This document shows positions 11,346 to 20,366 of a stretch of DNA of 64,000 bases, in pieces. A model generated the notes under the pieces. It saw only the letters and a program-made list of their open reading frames with translations, was not told where the DNA came from and did not search any database. Position 1 is the first letter of the stretch, and every line of letters starts with the position of its first letter. The position numbers and the translations under genes were made by a program. This DNA comes from Candidatus Binatia bacterium (GTDB taxonomy: Bacteria > Desulfobacterota > Binatia > HRBIN30): positions 1-64,000 of the forward strand of contig JAOAHD010000016.1 in the NCBI GenBank assembly GCA_026415395.1, in the 5' to 3' direction.

Positions 11346-12701
11346 TCAACCACTTCCCGCAACGGTCAGCCTGCCAATCAAGAGCGTGGGGGCAGCCACG
11401 CTGCGCCGCAATTCGAGATCGCTGCCCACCGCCTCGATCTGCGCCAACATGTCGCGCAAGTTGCCGGCGATCGTCACCCCTTCGACAGGAAAGGTGAGTT
11501 CTCCATTCTCGATCCAAATTCCACTGGCTCCCCGCGAGTAGTCACCAGTCGTTAAGTTTACGCCGAAGCCAATGAGGTTGGTCACGTAAAAGCCGCGCGA
11601 GACCGAACGAATGATCTCCTCCGGGGCTACACTGCCTGGACAGAGGAAAAGGTTCGTTGGCGCTGCGGCTGGAGCGGAGCTTACCGCGCGACTGGCGTTG
11701 CCCGTGCTCCTCGCAAATCCCAACCGCCGCGCCGCGTATGTATCGAGCAAGTACGAACGCAGGTAACCTTCCTCCACAACACACGTGCGGCCTGTGCCCA
11801 CTCCCTCGGCATCGAAGGGTTTCGAGCCAATTCCCAGCGGAATGCGGCCATCGTCGATGATGTTCACGAATGAAGGGGCAATGCTCTCCCCGAGCCGGCC
11901 GGCGAGGAACGAGGTTCCCCGATGGATCGACTGGCCCACCACGGCCTGGGCCAAATGCCCGAGCAGGGAGGCTGCCGTTTCCGGATCGAACACCACGGGA
12001 ACTTGGCACGTGGCCACACGCCGGGCATCGAGGCGGCGAAGCGCTCGCTCCGCAGCCCTCCGCCCTACCTCCTCTGCGGCTGCCAGCCGATCGCGCCGGC
12101 GTGCCACGGAGTACCAGTAATCGCGCTGCATTCCATCTGTGCCTTTGGCTACAGGAACCACGGAAATGCTCATCAAGCTGTGTTTGTAGCTGCCTCGGAA
12201 ACCCGCAGTGGAGGCGTAATAAAGCTCGACCGCGTCGACCGAGCACTCGGCTCCCTCCGAGTTCACGATGCGCGGGTCATAGGCCAAAGCGCTCTCTTCC
12301 GCTCGCTCTGCGATCGCACGAGCTTCCTCGGGGGTCACTGCCGCGATTTGCGGGTCGAATAACTCCAGATTGGGGTAGGTGCGCGTCAAGCTTTCCTCCT
12401 CGGGAAGGCCCGCGTAACGATCCTCGACAACCACTTTTGCCAACGCGCACGTGGCGGCAGCAAACTCCCGGATCCCGCTCGAGGTAAGATCCGAGGTTGA
12501 CGCTACCGCACTGCGGCAACCGATGAACACACGGAGGCCGAGCCGCTTTTCCTCAGCCTGCGTTACCTTCTCCAAACTTCCGCGGCGCACACCCACTTGT
12601 AATTCTCGCCCGCGGACAGCCACCACATCCGCGGCGGTGGCACCGCTGGCCGCCGCACTCTCCAACGCTAGTTCTGCAACTTCTGCAAGAGATACACGCA
12701 T
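11346..12701 (-). CDS. pmbA: TldE/PmbA-like protease subunit
   Basis: This 451-residue protein is the non-catalytic partner of TldD. It lacks the HEXXXH motif but has the family fold, including SVVPVAKGTDGMQRDYWYS, VVFDPETAASLLGHLAQAVVG, LRSYLLDTYAARRLG and the C-terminal NLIGFGVNLTTGDYSRGASG. TldD/TldE degrade unfolded peptides and mature some ribosomally made peptides such as microcin B17. No peptide precursor gene is seen nearby. The start codon lies three bases after the tldD stop, so the two are cotranscribed. Confidence 0.95.
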   Translation of the reverse strand: MRVSLAEVAELALESAAASGATAADVVAVRGRELQVGVRRGSLEKVTQAEEKRLGLRVFIGCRSAVASTSDLTSSGIREFAAATCALAKVVVEDRYAGLPEEESLTRTYPNLELFDPQIAAVTPEEARAIAERAEESALAYDPRIVNSEGAECSVDAVELYYASTAGFRGSYKHSLMSISVVPVAKGTDGMQRDYWYSVARRRDRLAAAEEVGRRAAERALRRLDARRVATCQVPVVFDPETAASLLGHLAQAVVGQSIHRGTSFLAGRLGESIAPSFVNIIDDGRIPLGIGSKPFDAEGVGTGRTCVVEEGYLRSYLLDTYAARRLGFARSTGNASRAVSSAPAAAPTNLFLCPGSVAPEEIIRSVSRGFYVTNLIGFGVNLTTGDYSRGASGIWIENGELTFPVEGVTIAGNLRDMLAQIEAVGSDLELRRSVAAPTLLIGRLTVAGSG

Positions 12702-12704
12702 GGC

Positions 12705-14174
12705 TCAACCCTGCGGCTTGGTGCCACCGACCGTAAGCCCGTCGATCCGTACCGTGGGAAGCCCCACACCAACGGGGACAGACTGTCCGTCCTTCCCACA
12801 GGTGCCAATGCCTTCGTCCAAAGCGAGGTCGTGGCCAACCATCGTGATGCGCTTGAGTACCTCAGGGCCGTCGCCAATCAACGTGGCACCCTTTACCGGG
12901 CGAGTCACTTTCCCGCCCTCGATCAGGTACGCCTCGCTGGCAGAGAACACGAACTTGCCGTTCGTAATGTCGACTTGTCCGCCCCCAAAGTAGACGGCGT
13001 ACAAACCGCGGTCGACGGAGCGAATAATTTCCTCCGGGTCGTGCTCCCCGGGAAGAAGGAATGTGTTCGTCATCCGCGGCATCGGCGGGTGAGCAAACGA
13101 TTCACGCCGACCGTTCCCCGTCGGCCGCATTCCCATCAACCGAGCATTCAGCCGATCTTGCAAGTACCCCGTGAGCACCCCCTTTTCGATCAGCACCGTG
13201 CGGCCGGTGGGCGTGCCCTCATCGTCGACGTTCAGCGAGCCCCGGCGATTGGGGATGGTACCGTCGTCGACCACCGTGCACAGCGGGGAAGCCACCACTT
13301 GACCGAGACGTCCGGCAAATGCCGACACTCCCTTCCGGTTGAAGTCGCCCTCCAAACCATGCCCCACGGCTTCGTGCAACAAAATCCCCGGCCAGCCTGG
13401 CCCCAGCACGACGATCATTTCCCCTGCCGGAGCATCGACCGCACCGAGATTCCGAATGGCCTGCTCCGCCGCTTTTCGCGTGAACGACAAATAGCGATCG
13501 TTCTCCAGCAAGTACTCGAACTCCACCCTCCCCCCACCGCCGTAACTCCCCTGTTGGCGATTGCCCGATTCCTCAGCAATGCACGTCACCTGCATGCGGA
13601 CGAGCGGCTGCACGTCGCCAACAACCAAGCCATCCGCTCGCGCGATGAGGATCACCTTGTGCTCCACCACAATGCTGGCGAGCACGTTACGGATGCGATG
13701 GTCGAAGCGCCGGGCATACTCATCCACCCGAGCGAGCATACGCACCTTCTCATCCGGCGGCACTTCGATTGGAGCTTGCTGCAACGGGTAGAGATCATGC
13801 CGAGGTCGCTCGAACCGCACCGCCACCGACTGCTCTTCTCCCCCCTGCCAAGCAATCGCCTCCGCGGTGCGTATCGCCAGCCGCAGGCTTTCCAAGGTCA
13901 CATCGTCTGTATGCGCGTATCCAGTCTTGTCACCGACGACGACGCGGGCCCCGACTCCTTGCGATACAGACCTTGTGGCCGACTTGACCAATCCATCCTC
14001 GAGGCTCACCGCTTCGAGGCAGCGAAACTCAAAGTACAAATCTGCATCGTCACAACGGCGACGCAGCGCGCCGCCGACCCCTTCCTCGAGCCAGCGGCGC
14101 TCGATTCCTAGCTCTTCGAAGAAGAACTTTTGCGGGTCTCGCGCTCTCAAAATCAAACTCGTACGCCCAGACAT
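12705..14174 (-). CDS. tldD: TldD metalloprotease subunit
   Basis: This 489-residue zinc protease has its catalytic HEXXXH motif at H267-E268-x3-H272 (LLHEAVGHGLEGDF). The conserved GSYGGGGRVEFEY and FAHPPMPRMTNTFLLPGEHDPEEII segments identify TldD. It works with PmbA/TldE encoded immediately downstream. The N-terminus (MSGRTSLIL) fits the family. The 234-base gap upstream, between this gene and the TonB receptor, holds a weak cobalamin-riboswitch-like sequence discussed in the findings. Confidence 0.96.
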   Translation of the reverse strand: MSGRTSLILRARDPQKFFFEELGIERRWLEEGVGGALRRRCDDADLYFEFRCLEAVSLEDGLVKSATRSVSQGVGARVVVGDKTGYAHTDDVTLESLRLAIRTAEAIAWQGGEEQSVAVRFERPRHDLYPLQQAPIEVPPDEKVRMLARVDEYARRFDHRIRNVLASIVVEHKVILIARADGLVVGDVQPLVRMQVTCIAEESGNRQQGSYGGGGRVEFEYLLENDRYLSFTRKAAEQAIRNLGAVDAPAGEMIVVLGPGWPGILLHEAVGHGLEGDFNRKGVSAFAGRLGQVVASPLCTVVDDGTIPNRRGSLNVDDEGTPTGRTVLIEKGVLTGYLQDRLNARLMGMRPTGNGRRESFAHPPMPRMTNTFLLPGEHDPEEIIRSVDRGLYAVYFGGGQVDITNGKFVFSASEAYLIEGGKVTRPVKGATLIGDGPEVLKRITMVGHDLALDEGIGTCGKDGQSVPVGVGLPTVRIDGLTVGGTKPQG

Positions 14175-14408
14175 ACATTTTCCAGCTTACCGGCCCCGAC
14201 CATGCCGAGCAAATCGGGATGGCGCACCGTTGAGATCTCCAGGTCCGGTCCGAACGGGATCAGGGCCCCTGCGCTCGAGGTGGCGGGCAGGCAGTGGCCC
14301 GTTCGCGGTGCAGCACGAGTTTGGTAACCGGTTCCCCCAGGGTGGGAGCCGAGCCCAACTCCCGCCCTCGGGTCGTCGACCGCGCGGCGGGCGTGAGGGC
14401 AGGCTGAG

Positions 14409-16829
14409 TTAAAAATAAACCGTGAGCCCGCCCCGCGCCCAGAAAGGATTGCCAGGAGTGAAGTGAATATCGGGTGGCGGATCCTCGTGCGTACCTTGCA
14501 ACCCCGGTCGGATGGAGCAAGGCGTACCGGGGTGGCGGGCCGGGTCTTGCAATTCTCCCAAGAGGCAGGACGTGTCGGAAAACTGCGCCTCGCGCCAGTC
14601 GCGATCGAGCAAGTTGAGCAGTGCCAACGAAGCCTCGACGTTCTTCCAGCGATAGCGGGCGAGAAGGTCGAGCAACGTGTAGCCACGGGCAGTCAGCGAA
14701 CGATCCTCGATTGCGGGGCGATCGCCGAGGTACCGAACGCGCAATGCAGTTTCGAACCCCGCCAGCGGGTTTAGGGTGATTCCCCCATTCATCAGTAGCG
14801 TGGGGGCAAGAGGCACCGCTTCTCCGGTGTCGCGAAAACGGGGATCGGCATAGGCCAAGTCGTAGTCGACAAAAAGCCAGTCCATGGCTTGATAGCGTGT
14901 CTCGAAGTCGACACCCCAGCGCCGCGTTTTTCCTGCCGGCTCGAAGGTGCCCCCGGCCCCGATTTGTTGGTTCCCGGCGTCACCCGAAAACACCAACTCG
15001 CTATCCAAATCCAACAACCAAAGAGCTGCAGCCAAGTCGATCCGGTCGAATTGGCGCGTGCGCGCACCCACTTCGTAACCGAGGGAACGGGTCAGTGGGC
15101 TCTGCAACGGACCCGCTAGCATGGGGTAATTTTTGGCCAGCAACGCATTCCGTGCATCATTGGAGTGAAACCCCATTCCGAAATTGAAGTAGATGTCGGT
15201 GTTGGCAACCGGGGAAATAATTAGATTCGCCTTCGGGCTGACGATGGAGTCGGTCACATTGCCGCGAATCCGCACCGCGCAAAAGTTCGGATCGTTCTGT
15301 CCTACGCACTCCTCGGTCAATGGATTCAACAAGCCGATTCCTGCTGGCAATCGATCTCGACCATCGAAGAAAAACACATCGCCGCGAAGCCCTGCCTCCA
15401 AGCGCACCCAATCGGTGAAGAAAACCTGCTGGTCCAGAAAGCCACTGACCGACCGCTCCTCCACAGCGACAGCATTCACGGTAAAAAACCTCTGCCTCCG
15501 TACCTGCCGGTGGAGATGCAGGTGAACGTGGTCGTGCCTGGTTTCCACCGCAACCCGGGTGCGTAACGGAACATCGTCCCAGAGCGGTGCGAACCAGTAG
15601 CGAACGAACTGCAACCGACCGCCGTAAAGCACACGGCTGTCGTTTTGCTCTATGCCGTCGCCCGGCAGGTAAAATTGGCGGGGATCCGGGGGTTCGGCGG
15701 CAACGTCCACAACTTGCCCGTTCCGCTCCACAAAGCGCAATCCGGTATCCTTGTAGAAGGTAAAGTTCGAAAACAGCGCGAGCTTGTAGCGCTGGCCCCA
15801 GATTCTCGCGCTCCACTCTCGATCCCCCTGCGGCGCATAACGCCACAGCAGATTCAAAAACTCGCGATCCGTTTTCCCCCCCTCGCTAGGGTCGATGGCA
15901 TCGAAGCGATTGAAGGGGCGCGCCGAAGCTTGCGAGTCGAGGTCCAAGGGTGCAAGCAGCAAGCGCCCAGCTCGCACCGCACGCAGCGGGATTTGCCCCG
16001 ATGCATCCCAATCACCGGCGTACACTCCACCCGTGACTGCGATCTCCTGCCCCGGGGCCCACTCGCGGCCAAGTTTGGCAAACAAGTTATAGCGCGAGTA
16101 GTTTTGCGGGTTGTCAAAGGGCCCATCAGTGAAATAGGCCTGCGCCGCCAGCAGGCTTTTCCAGTCGCCCAGCTTCGGGGACGCACCCGCCACGTAGCGA
16201 TGGGTATTAAAGGATCCCCCCTCTGCGTAGGCGAATGGCTGCGGAAACTCGTCGCGCGTGACGATTTGCAAGGCCCCGGCGTTGGCAAAATCGCCGAACT
16301 CGGGGAAGTACGGTCCTTTGTAAAGCTGCAAGCGCTGGATGGTTTCGGGGATGACGAAGTTCACGTCCGCGTACCCCTGCCCGTGCCCGTGGGAGACGAG
16401 GTTGACCGGCATGTCGTCGACGAACACGGCAAAGTCGGTCCCATGGTCTCCATCGAAGCCACGCACCAGCCACTGCGGGGCTTTGCCGCCCCCCTGATGT
16501 TGGGCCACAACCAACCCTGGCACATTGTTCAAAATCTCCTGCAACGTCCCGTGCGGCCGCAAAGCAAAATCGCGCGCGCGAATTTCTTCCGACGATGCAG
16601 AACTCAGCGGCTTCCGCGCTTGCACGATCACCGAGCCGAGATCCATCGTTCCGCGACCGCTTTTCGACTCTCTCCGTTTCCCTTCGCCACGGGGTTCCGT
16701 TTGCCTCTCCTCTTGTTGTCGGTTCTCGCCCTCGCTCTCGGCTAAGGCAGTCGCTTGCGCCCAGCCATTGCCGATACCGAGGACAAACCACACTCCGCCT
16801 AGGACACACCACAACCGAACGAACAGCAT
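14409..16829 (-). CDS. TonB-dependent outer-membrane receptor
   Basis: This 806-residue protein has a signal peptide (cleavage near residue 26, NGWAQA), a plug domain (about 70-190) with GLVVAQHQGGGKAPQWLVRGFDG and NLVSHGHGQGYADVNFVIPE, and a beta-barrel ending in an aromatic residue (LTVYF). It imports a bound ligand across the outer membrane using TonB energy. Histidine-rich patches in the plug (SHGHG) and barrel (DHVHLHLH) hint at a metal or metal complex. GGAGG lies five bases before ATG 16829. A small His-rich exported protein is encoded just upstream on the same strand, as seen in metal-uptake loci. The ligand cannot be fixed from sequence. Confidence 0.9.
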   Translation of the reverse strand: MLFVRLWCVLGGVWFVLGIGNGWAQATALAESEGENRQQEERQTEPRGEGKRRESKSGRGTMDLGSVIVQARKPLSSASSEEIRARDFALRPHGTLQEILNNVPGLVVAQHQGGGKAPQWLVRGFDGDHGTDFAVFVDDMPVNLVSHGHGQGYADVNFVIPETIQRLQLYKGPYFPEFGDFANAGALQIVTRDEFPQPFAYAEGGSFNTHRYVAGASPKLGDWKSLLAAQAYFTDGPFDNPQNYSRYNLFAKLGREWAPGQEIAVTGGVYAGDWDASGQIPLRAVRAGRLLLAPLDLDSQASARPFNRFDAIDPSEGGKTDREFLNLLWRYAPQGDREWSARIWGQRYKLALFSNFTFYKDTGLRFVERNGQVVDVAAEPPDPRQFYLPGDGIEQNDSRVLYGGRLQFVRYWFAPLWDDVPLRTRVAVETRHDHVHLHLHRQVRRQRFFTVNAVAVEERSVSGFLDQQVFFTDWVRLEAGLRGDVFFFDGRDRLPAGIGLLNPLTEECVGQNDPNFCAVRIRGNVTDSIVSPKANLIISPVANTDIYFNFGMGFHSNDARNALLAKNYPMLAGPLQSPLTRSLGYEVGARTRQFDRIDLAAALWLLDLDSELVFSGDAGNQQIGAGGTFEPAGKTRRWGVDFETRYQAMDWLFVDYDLAYADPRFRDTGEAVPLAPTLLMNGGITLNPLAGFETALRVRYLGDRPAIEDRSLTARGYTLLDLLARYRWKNVEASLALLNLLDRDWREAQFSDTSCLLGELQDPARHPGTPCSIRPGLQGTHEDPPPDIHFTPGNPFWARGGLTVYF

Positions 16830-16932
16830 TCGATCCTCCGCCTTCACACTCACCCTGCACCAACCGGACGGATGGTGCGGTCGGCCAAAGGAGGGCCGCT
16901 GCCCAAGCAGCAACCACTCCCTACCCTTTGCC

Positions 16933-17397
16933 TTACGCTGTGAGTGCGGCGAACGGCGGACTGCGCGAACGAAGCGAAACCCGAGCGCCCGGAAGCCGCA
17001 AAGGCGGCGGGGAAACAACTGGATGGGCACACAGGTCCAGCGCGAGTGTTGCCAGGGGAAGCGCTGGCAAACTCGGCTGGACTGGCGAGAATACGTGAAT
17101 GTGTGGCCCCACGGCTCGAGGCCCCTGGCGCCACGCAGGTTCCGCGGCCCCCTGCCGCTCGCGGCCGTGGGCCCACCAGTCGACGGGCGTGTCGTCGCCA
17201 GCAAACGGCAACTCCGCTTCCTGCCGCTCGCCGGCGGAGAACCTCCAGCTCCAACTCAACAGCGAGAGATGGACATGGGGACGATCTTCGCCGCGGTGGC
17301 TATGGGCCACCATTCCAACGGGTGGCCCCAAGGAGGAGAGCGCGAACAAGAAGACGAGGAACGACCCTGCCGTGCGCTCGCTGCACCGGCGCCTCAT
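16933..17397 (-). CDS. Small His-rich exported protein beside the TonB receptor
   Basis: This 154-residue protein has a basic start, a hydrophobic segment at about 11-30 (GSFLVFLFALSSLGPP) and then a histidine cluster AHSHRGEDRPHVHL (about 31-44); a second cluster GPHIHVF follows later. AGGAGG lies nine bases before ATG 17397, which is strong support for translation. The C-terminal half is Pro/Leu/Arg-rich and has no known domain. The layout recalls DUF2946-like proteins found near metal TonB receptors, and the gap to the receptor gene is about 100 bases. A role in periplasmic metal binding is inferred. The long overlapping frames on the other strand have no ribosome binding site. Confidence 0.6.
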   Translation of the reverse strand: MRRRCSERTAGSFLVFLFALSSLGPPVGMVAHSHRGEDRPHVHLSLLSWSWRFSAGERQEAELPFAGDDTPVDWWAHGRERQGAAEPAWRQGPRAVGPHIHVFSPVQPSLPALPLATLALDLCAHPVVSPPPLRLPGARVSLRSRSPPFAALTA

Positions 17398-17577
17398 CGA
17401 CACCGACCTCCTGGCCTGCACGGCTCCTCCATTGGGCGACAACCTTGGGACTCCCGTGACCCGGCTCCACGCCTACACCAGCCTGCACGTGTAGACAACC
17501 TGGTGCCCTCGAAACACTGCCGACGAACCCTCGAGTCCGCTTGTCGAAGGTTTGCCAGCGGTGGTACACGCTGGAGC

Positions 17578-18417
17578 ATGATTAAAACCATCCTCGTCGG
17601 GCTCGACGGCTCCGAGCATGCGCGTACGGCCTCGCGTTACGCGCTCTGGCTCGGGCAAAAGCTCGAGGCCACCGTTATTGGCCTACACGTCGTGGACATC
17701 GTTTCCATCGAAGGATCCTTCTTCCACGACATTTCGGGTTCGCTCGGGTTCGAGCCGTATTTGGACTTTTCCTCGAAAATGCGGGAGGTTTTGCACGAAC
17801 GTGGCAAGGCGATTTTAGAGGAGTTCCGCGCGCGAGCGGTGGACGCTGGGGTGCGGCACGACACCATCCTCACTATGGGCATCGTACCCAACGAACTTGC
17901 CGACGCGGCAAAAACGGCAGACCTTGTGGCCATTGGCCACCGCGGCGTGAACGAGAAGTTTGTGACCGGATTGCTAGGCAGCACCGCGGAAAACGTCACG
18001 CGGCGGTCGCCGAAGCCGGTCCTCGTTTGCCCGTTACAATTCAACGAAATCGGCAACCCGCTGCTCGCGTACGATGGCAGCCAACGGGCAGCGGCAGCCA
18101 TGCACTCTGCCGCGGAATTTTGCACCGTGCTCCGGCTGCCCCTAACGGTGCTGACCGTGCACCGCGACGAGGCCACCGGGCGGAAAATTCTCCAGGAGGC
18201 GAGCACTTATCTGAAAGCGTACTCCATCGAAGTCAAACTCGAGCTCCAACAAACGGGGAACGCTCCCGAACGGATCGCCAATTACTTGCGCGAACACCGG
18301 CACGACTTGCTGTTCATCGGCGCTTACGGTCACAGCCGCATCATCGAACTCGTGCTCGGGAGCACCACGGAGTACGTGCTGCGCAACGCCAGTTGTCCCG
18401 TGTTCCTGCACCGATAA
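17578..18417 (+). CDS. Tandem universal stress protein (two UspA domains)
   Basis: This 279-residue protein is made of two UspA domains (about 1-145 and 146-279). Each keeps the nucleotide-binding signature: GHRGVNEKFVTGLLGSTAENV in the first and GAYGHSRIIELVLGSTTEYV in the second. The N-terminus MIKTILVGLDGSEHA fits the family and sets the start, although the GGAG at 17573-17576 is only one base from the ATG. Such proteins bind ATP and support survival under stress. The cyclase-family gene follows after 11 bases, probably in one transcript. Confidence 0.93.
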   Translation: MIKTILVGLDGSEHARTASRYALWLGQKLEATVIGLHVVDIVSIEGSFFHDISGSLGFEPYLDFSSKMREVLHERGKAILEEFRARAVDAGVRHDTILTMGIVPNELADAAKTADLVAIGHRGVNEKFVTGLLGSTAENVTRRSPKPVLVCPLQFNEIGNPLLAYDGSQRAAAAMHSAAEFCTVLRLPLTVLTVHRDEATGRKILQEASTYLKAYSIEVKLELQQTGNAPERIANYLREHRHDLLFIGAYGHSRIIELVLGSTTEYVLRNASCPVFLHR

Positions 18418-18428
18418 GAGGAGGGGTT

Positions 18429-19385
18429 ATGGAACGCCAGCAGTTTACGATCGAGGATGTCCGCGCTTTGGCCAAACGCCTCTCGAACTGGGGCCGCTGG
18501 GGCGAAGGCGACGAACTCGGCACCCTCAACTTCATTACGCCGGAGAAAATCGTGCGAGCCGCCAGCCTGGTGCGCCGCGGGCGGGTGTTTTCGCTCGCCA
18601 TCCCGTTCGACGCGCAGGGCCCGCAAACCGGCTTCGCCGGGCGCGTGAATCCACTGCACTACATGCTACAAGACGGCGGCGACATTGCCTCGGGAGCACA
18701 AGACTTCATCCCGGGCCTGCGCTACTGCGATGACGCGATCACCATGCCCCTGCAGTGCGCCACGCAGTGGGACGCCCTTTCGCACATCTTTTTCGACGGC
18801 AAGATGTACAACAACCGCGGCCCCGAATGGGTAACGAGTAGCGGAGCCCGCGCGAATTCCATCGATAAGCTCAAGCAAAGCATCGTCTCCCGTGGCGTCC
18901 TTCTCGATGTTCCACGTCTGCTCGGCAAGCCTTGGCTCGAAGCCGGCGAAGCCATTTACCCGGAACAACTCGATGCTGCTGCGGAGCGCCAAGGTGTGGC
19001 GATCGAGCGTGGGGACATCATACTCGTTCGCACGGGCCAACTGGCACAGGTACGCGCGCAAGGCAGTTGGGGTCAGTATGCTGGCGGCCCCGCGCCGGGC
19101 CTCAGCTTGCGTTGTGCGGAGTGGTTTGCGACGCACGAGATCGCGGGCTACGCCACCGACACCTGGGGCACCGAGGTGATTCCCAACGAAACCCCCGATT
19201 GCTTCCAGCCGCTGCACTGTGTGGCCATCGTGCACATGGGCATGCTCGTCGGGGAAATTTTCGATCTCGAGGAGCTTGCCAAGGACTGCGCGGAGGATGG
19301 CGTTTACGAGTTCCTGTTCGTAGCACCGCCGCTTCCCATCACCGGGGCCGTCGGCTCGCCCGTGAACCCGCAGGCCATCAAGTAA
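18429..19385 (+). CDS. Cyclase-family metal-dependent hydrolase (kynurenine formamidase-like)
   Basis: This 318-residue protein of the PF04199 cyclase family resembles metal-dependent hydrolases such as bacterial kynurenine formamidase and isatin hydrolase. The metal-site region reads TQWDALSHIFFDGKMYNNRG, a variant of the usual H-x-GTH-x-D motif common in the longer subfamily with the NWGRWGEGDELGTLNFI N-terminus. The later GYATDTWGTE and CFQPLHCVAIVHMG segments complete the fold. GGAGGGG stands just before ATG 18429. The neighbouring F420-type oxidoreductase and creatininase-like amidohydrolase are convergent, so a shared pathway is only possible. Confidence 0.88.
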   Translation: MERQQFTIEDVRALAKRLSNWGRWGEGDELGTLNFITPEKIVRAASLVRRGRVFSLAIPFDAQGPQTGFAGRVNPLHYMLQDGGDIASGAQDFIPGLRYCDDAITMPLQCATQWDALSHIFFDGKMYNNRGPEWVTSSGARANSIDKLKQSIVSRGVLLDVPRLLGKPWLEAGEAIYPEQLDAAAERQGVAIERGDIILVRTGQLAQVRAQGSWGQYAGGPAPGLSLRCAEWFATHEIAGYATDTWGTEVIPNETPDCFQPLHCVAIVHMGMLVGEIFDLEELAKDCAEDGVYEFLFVAPPLPITGAVGSPVNPQAIK

Positions 19386-19408
19386 GGTGCTGCTGGCGGC
19401 GGTCTCCC

Positions 19409-20347
19409 TCAGCCCGCAAACGCAGGCAGAACTTCTTCGACAAAGAGCTGCAAGCCTTCTCGGTCGAACGGTGCCCGGAGGGCGACAATGACCCAGTCGG
19501 CACCCGCCTTCTGGTACTCCCCAACGCGATCGATCACCTGAGGGACGGTTCCCACCAGCATCCCAGGTTCCATAAACTCGAGGATCGCGCCGAATTGTTG
19601 GCGTAAGCCGTCGCGCTTCCTGGCGAGCTCGGTTTCGTTCCGAGCGATCGCGAGACCGACATTCACCGTGCGGGTGATCTCGGTCGGGTCGCGCTGCAGC
19701 TTTTCGCACCACTGCGTCAGCACCGCGTTCTTTTGCGCGAACACCTCCGGGGCGATAAACGGCACGTTCCACCCATCGGCGTATTGTGCGACGATTCGCA
19801 ACAAACGCCGCTCGCCCATGCCGCCGACCCACAAGCGCAAACGGTGCTGCAGTGGCTTCGGCTCACAGCGCGCCTCTCGAAGCCGATAGTGCCGGCCCTC
19901 GAAGTTCGACACTGGCTGCGTCAGCAGGGCACGAATCACTTGAATGCCCTCTTCGAGTTGGTCGAGACGATCGCGAATGGGGAGGAAGGGAATGCCGTAA
20001 GCGTCGAACTCAATTTGACTCCAACCGGCTCCCAAACCCGCTTCCACGCGCCCTCCGCTAACGTGATCCAGCGTGGCCAGGGCATTGGCCAAGACGGCTG
20101 GGTGACGATACGCCATACAGAAGACGAGACAGCCCACCCGCACACGCCGCGTCTCGCACGCCAGCGCGGTCATGATGGACACGGCTTCGAAGCAGCTCCC
20201 CTCAGCGTCCTGCGGCGTGATCATCGCGGGGTAAAAGTGATCCCAGATGGAAATCCAGTGAAATCCCGCCGTGTCCGCGTAACGCCACAAGTCGACGAGC
20301 TCGGCATAGCTGCAGTTTTGCGGACCCGTGTGCAACCCGAACCGCAT
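19409..20347 (-). CDS. LLM-class F420/FMN-dependent oxidoreductase
   Basis: This 312-residue luciferase-like monooxygenase-family enzyme has a TIM-barrel N-terminus (MRFGLHTGPQNCSYAELVDLW), SIWDHFYPAM, the GGRVEAGLGAGW segment and WVGGMGERRLLRIVAQYADGWN, typical of F420-dependent family members. These use reduced F420 or FMN to oxidise or reduce small molecules. It is the second gene of a minus-strand pair with the creatininase-like gene (19-base gap) and ends 23 bases from the convergent cyclase gene. The substrate is unknown. Confidence 0.88.
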   Translation of the reverse strand: MRFGLHTGPQNCSYAELVDLWRYADTAGFHWISIWDHFYPAMITPQDAEGSCFEAVSIMTALACETRRVRVGCLVFCMAYRHPAVLANALATLDHVSGGRVEAGLGAGWSQIEFDAYGIPFLPIRDRLDQLEEGIQVIRALLTQPVSNFEGRHYRLREARCEPKPLQHRLRLWVGGMGERRLLRIVAQYADGWNVPFIAPEVFAQKNAVLTQWCEKLQRDPTEITRTVNVGLAIARNETELARKRDGLRQQFGAILEFMEPGMLVGTVPQVIDRVGEYQKAGADWVIVALRAPFDREGLQLFVEEVLPAFAG

Positions 20348-20366
20348 AGTTCCCCTCCTTCGAAGA

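Noticed and set aside
12831-14111. 426-codon plus-strand frame opposite tldD
   Set aside because: tldD on the minus strand has all family motifs; the plus-strand frame is a high-GC shadow without recognisable domains.
16525-17577. Extension of the UspA frame about 350 codons upstream
   Set aside because: The upstream part lies opposite the TonB receptor and the His-rich gene. The UspA family begins at MIKTILVGLDGSEHA, so the upstream stretch is non-coding on this strand.
18666-19832. 388-codon minus-strand frame across the cyclase and F420-type genes
   Set aside because: It crosses two well-supported genes on different strands and has no domain of its own.
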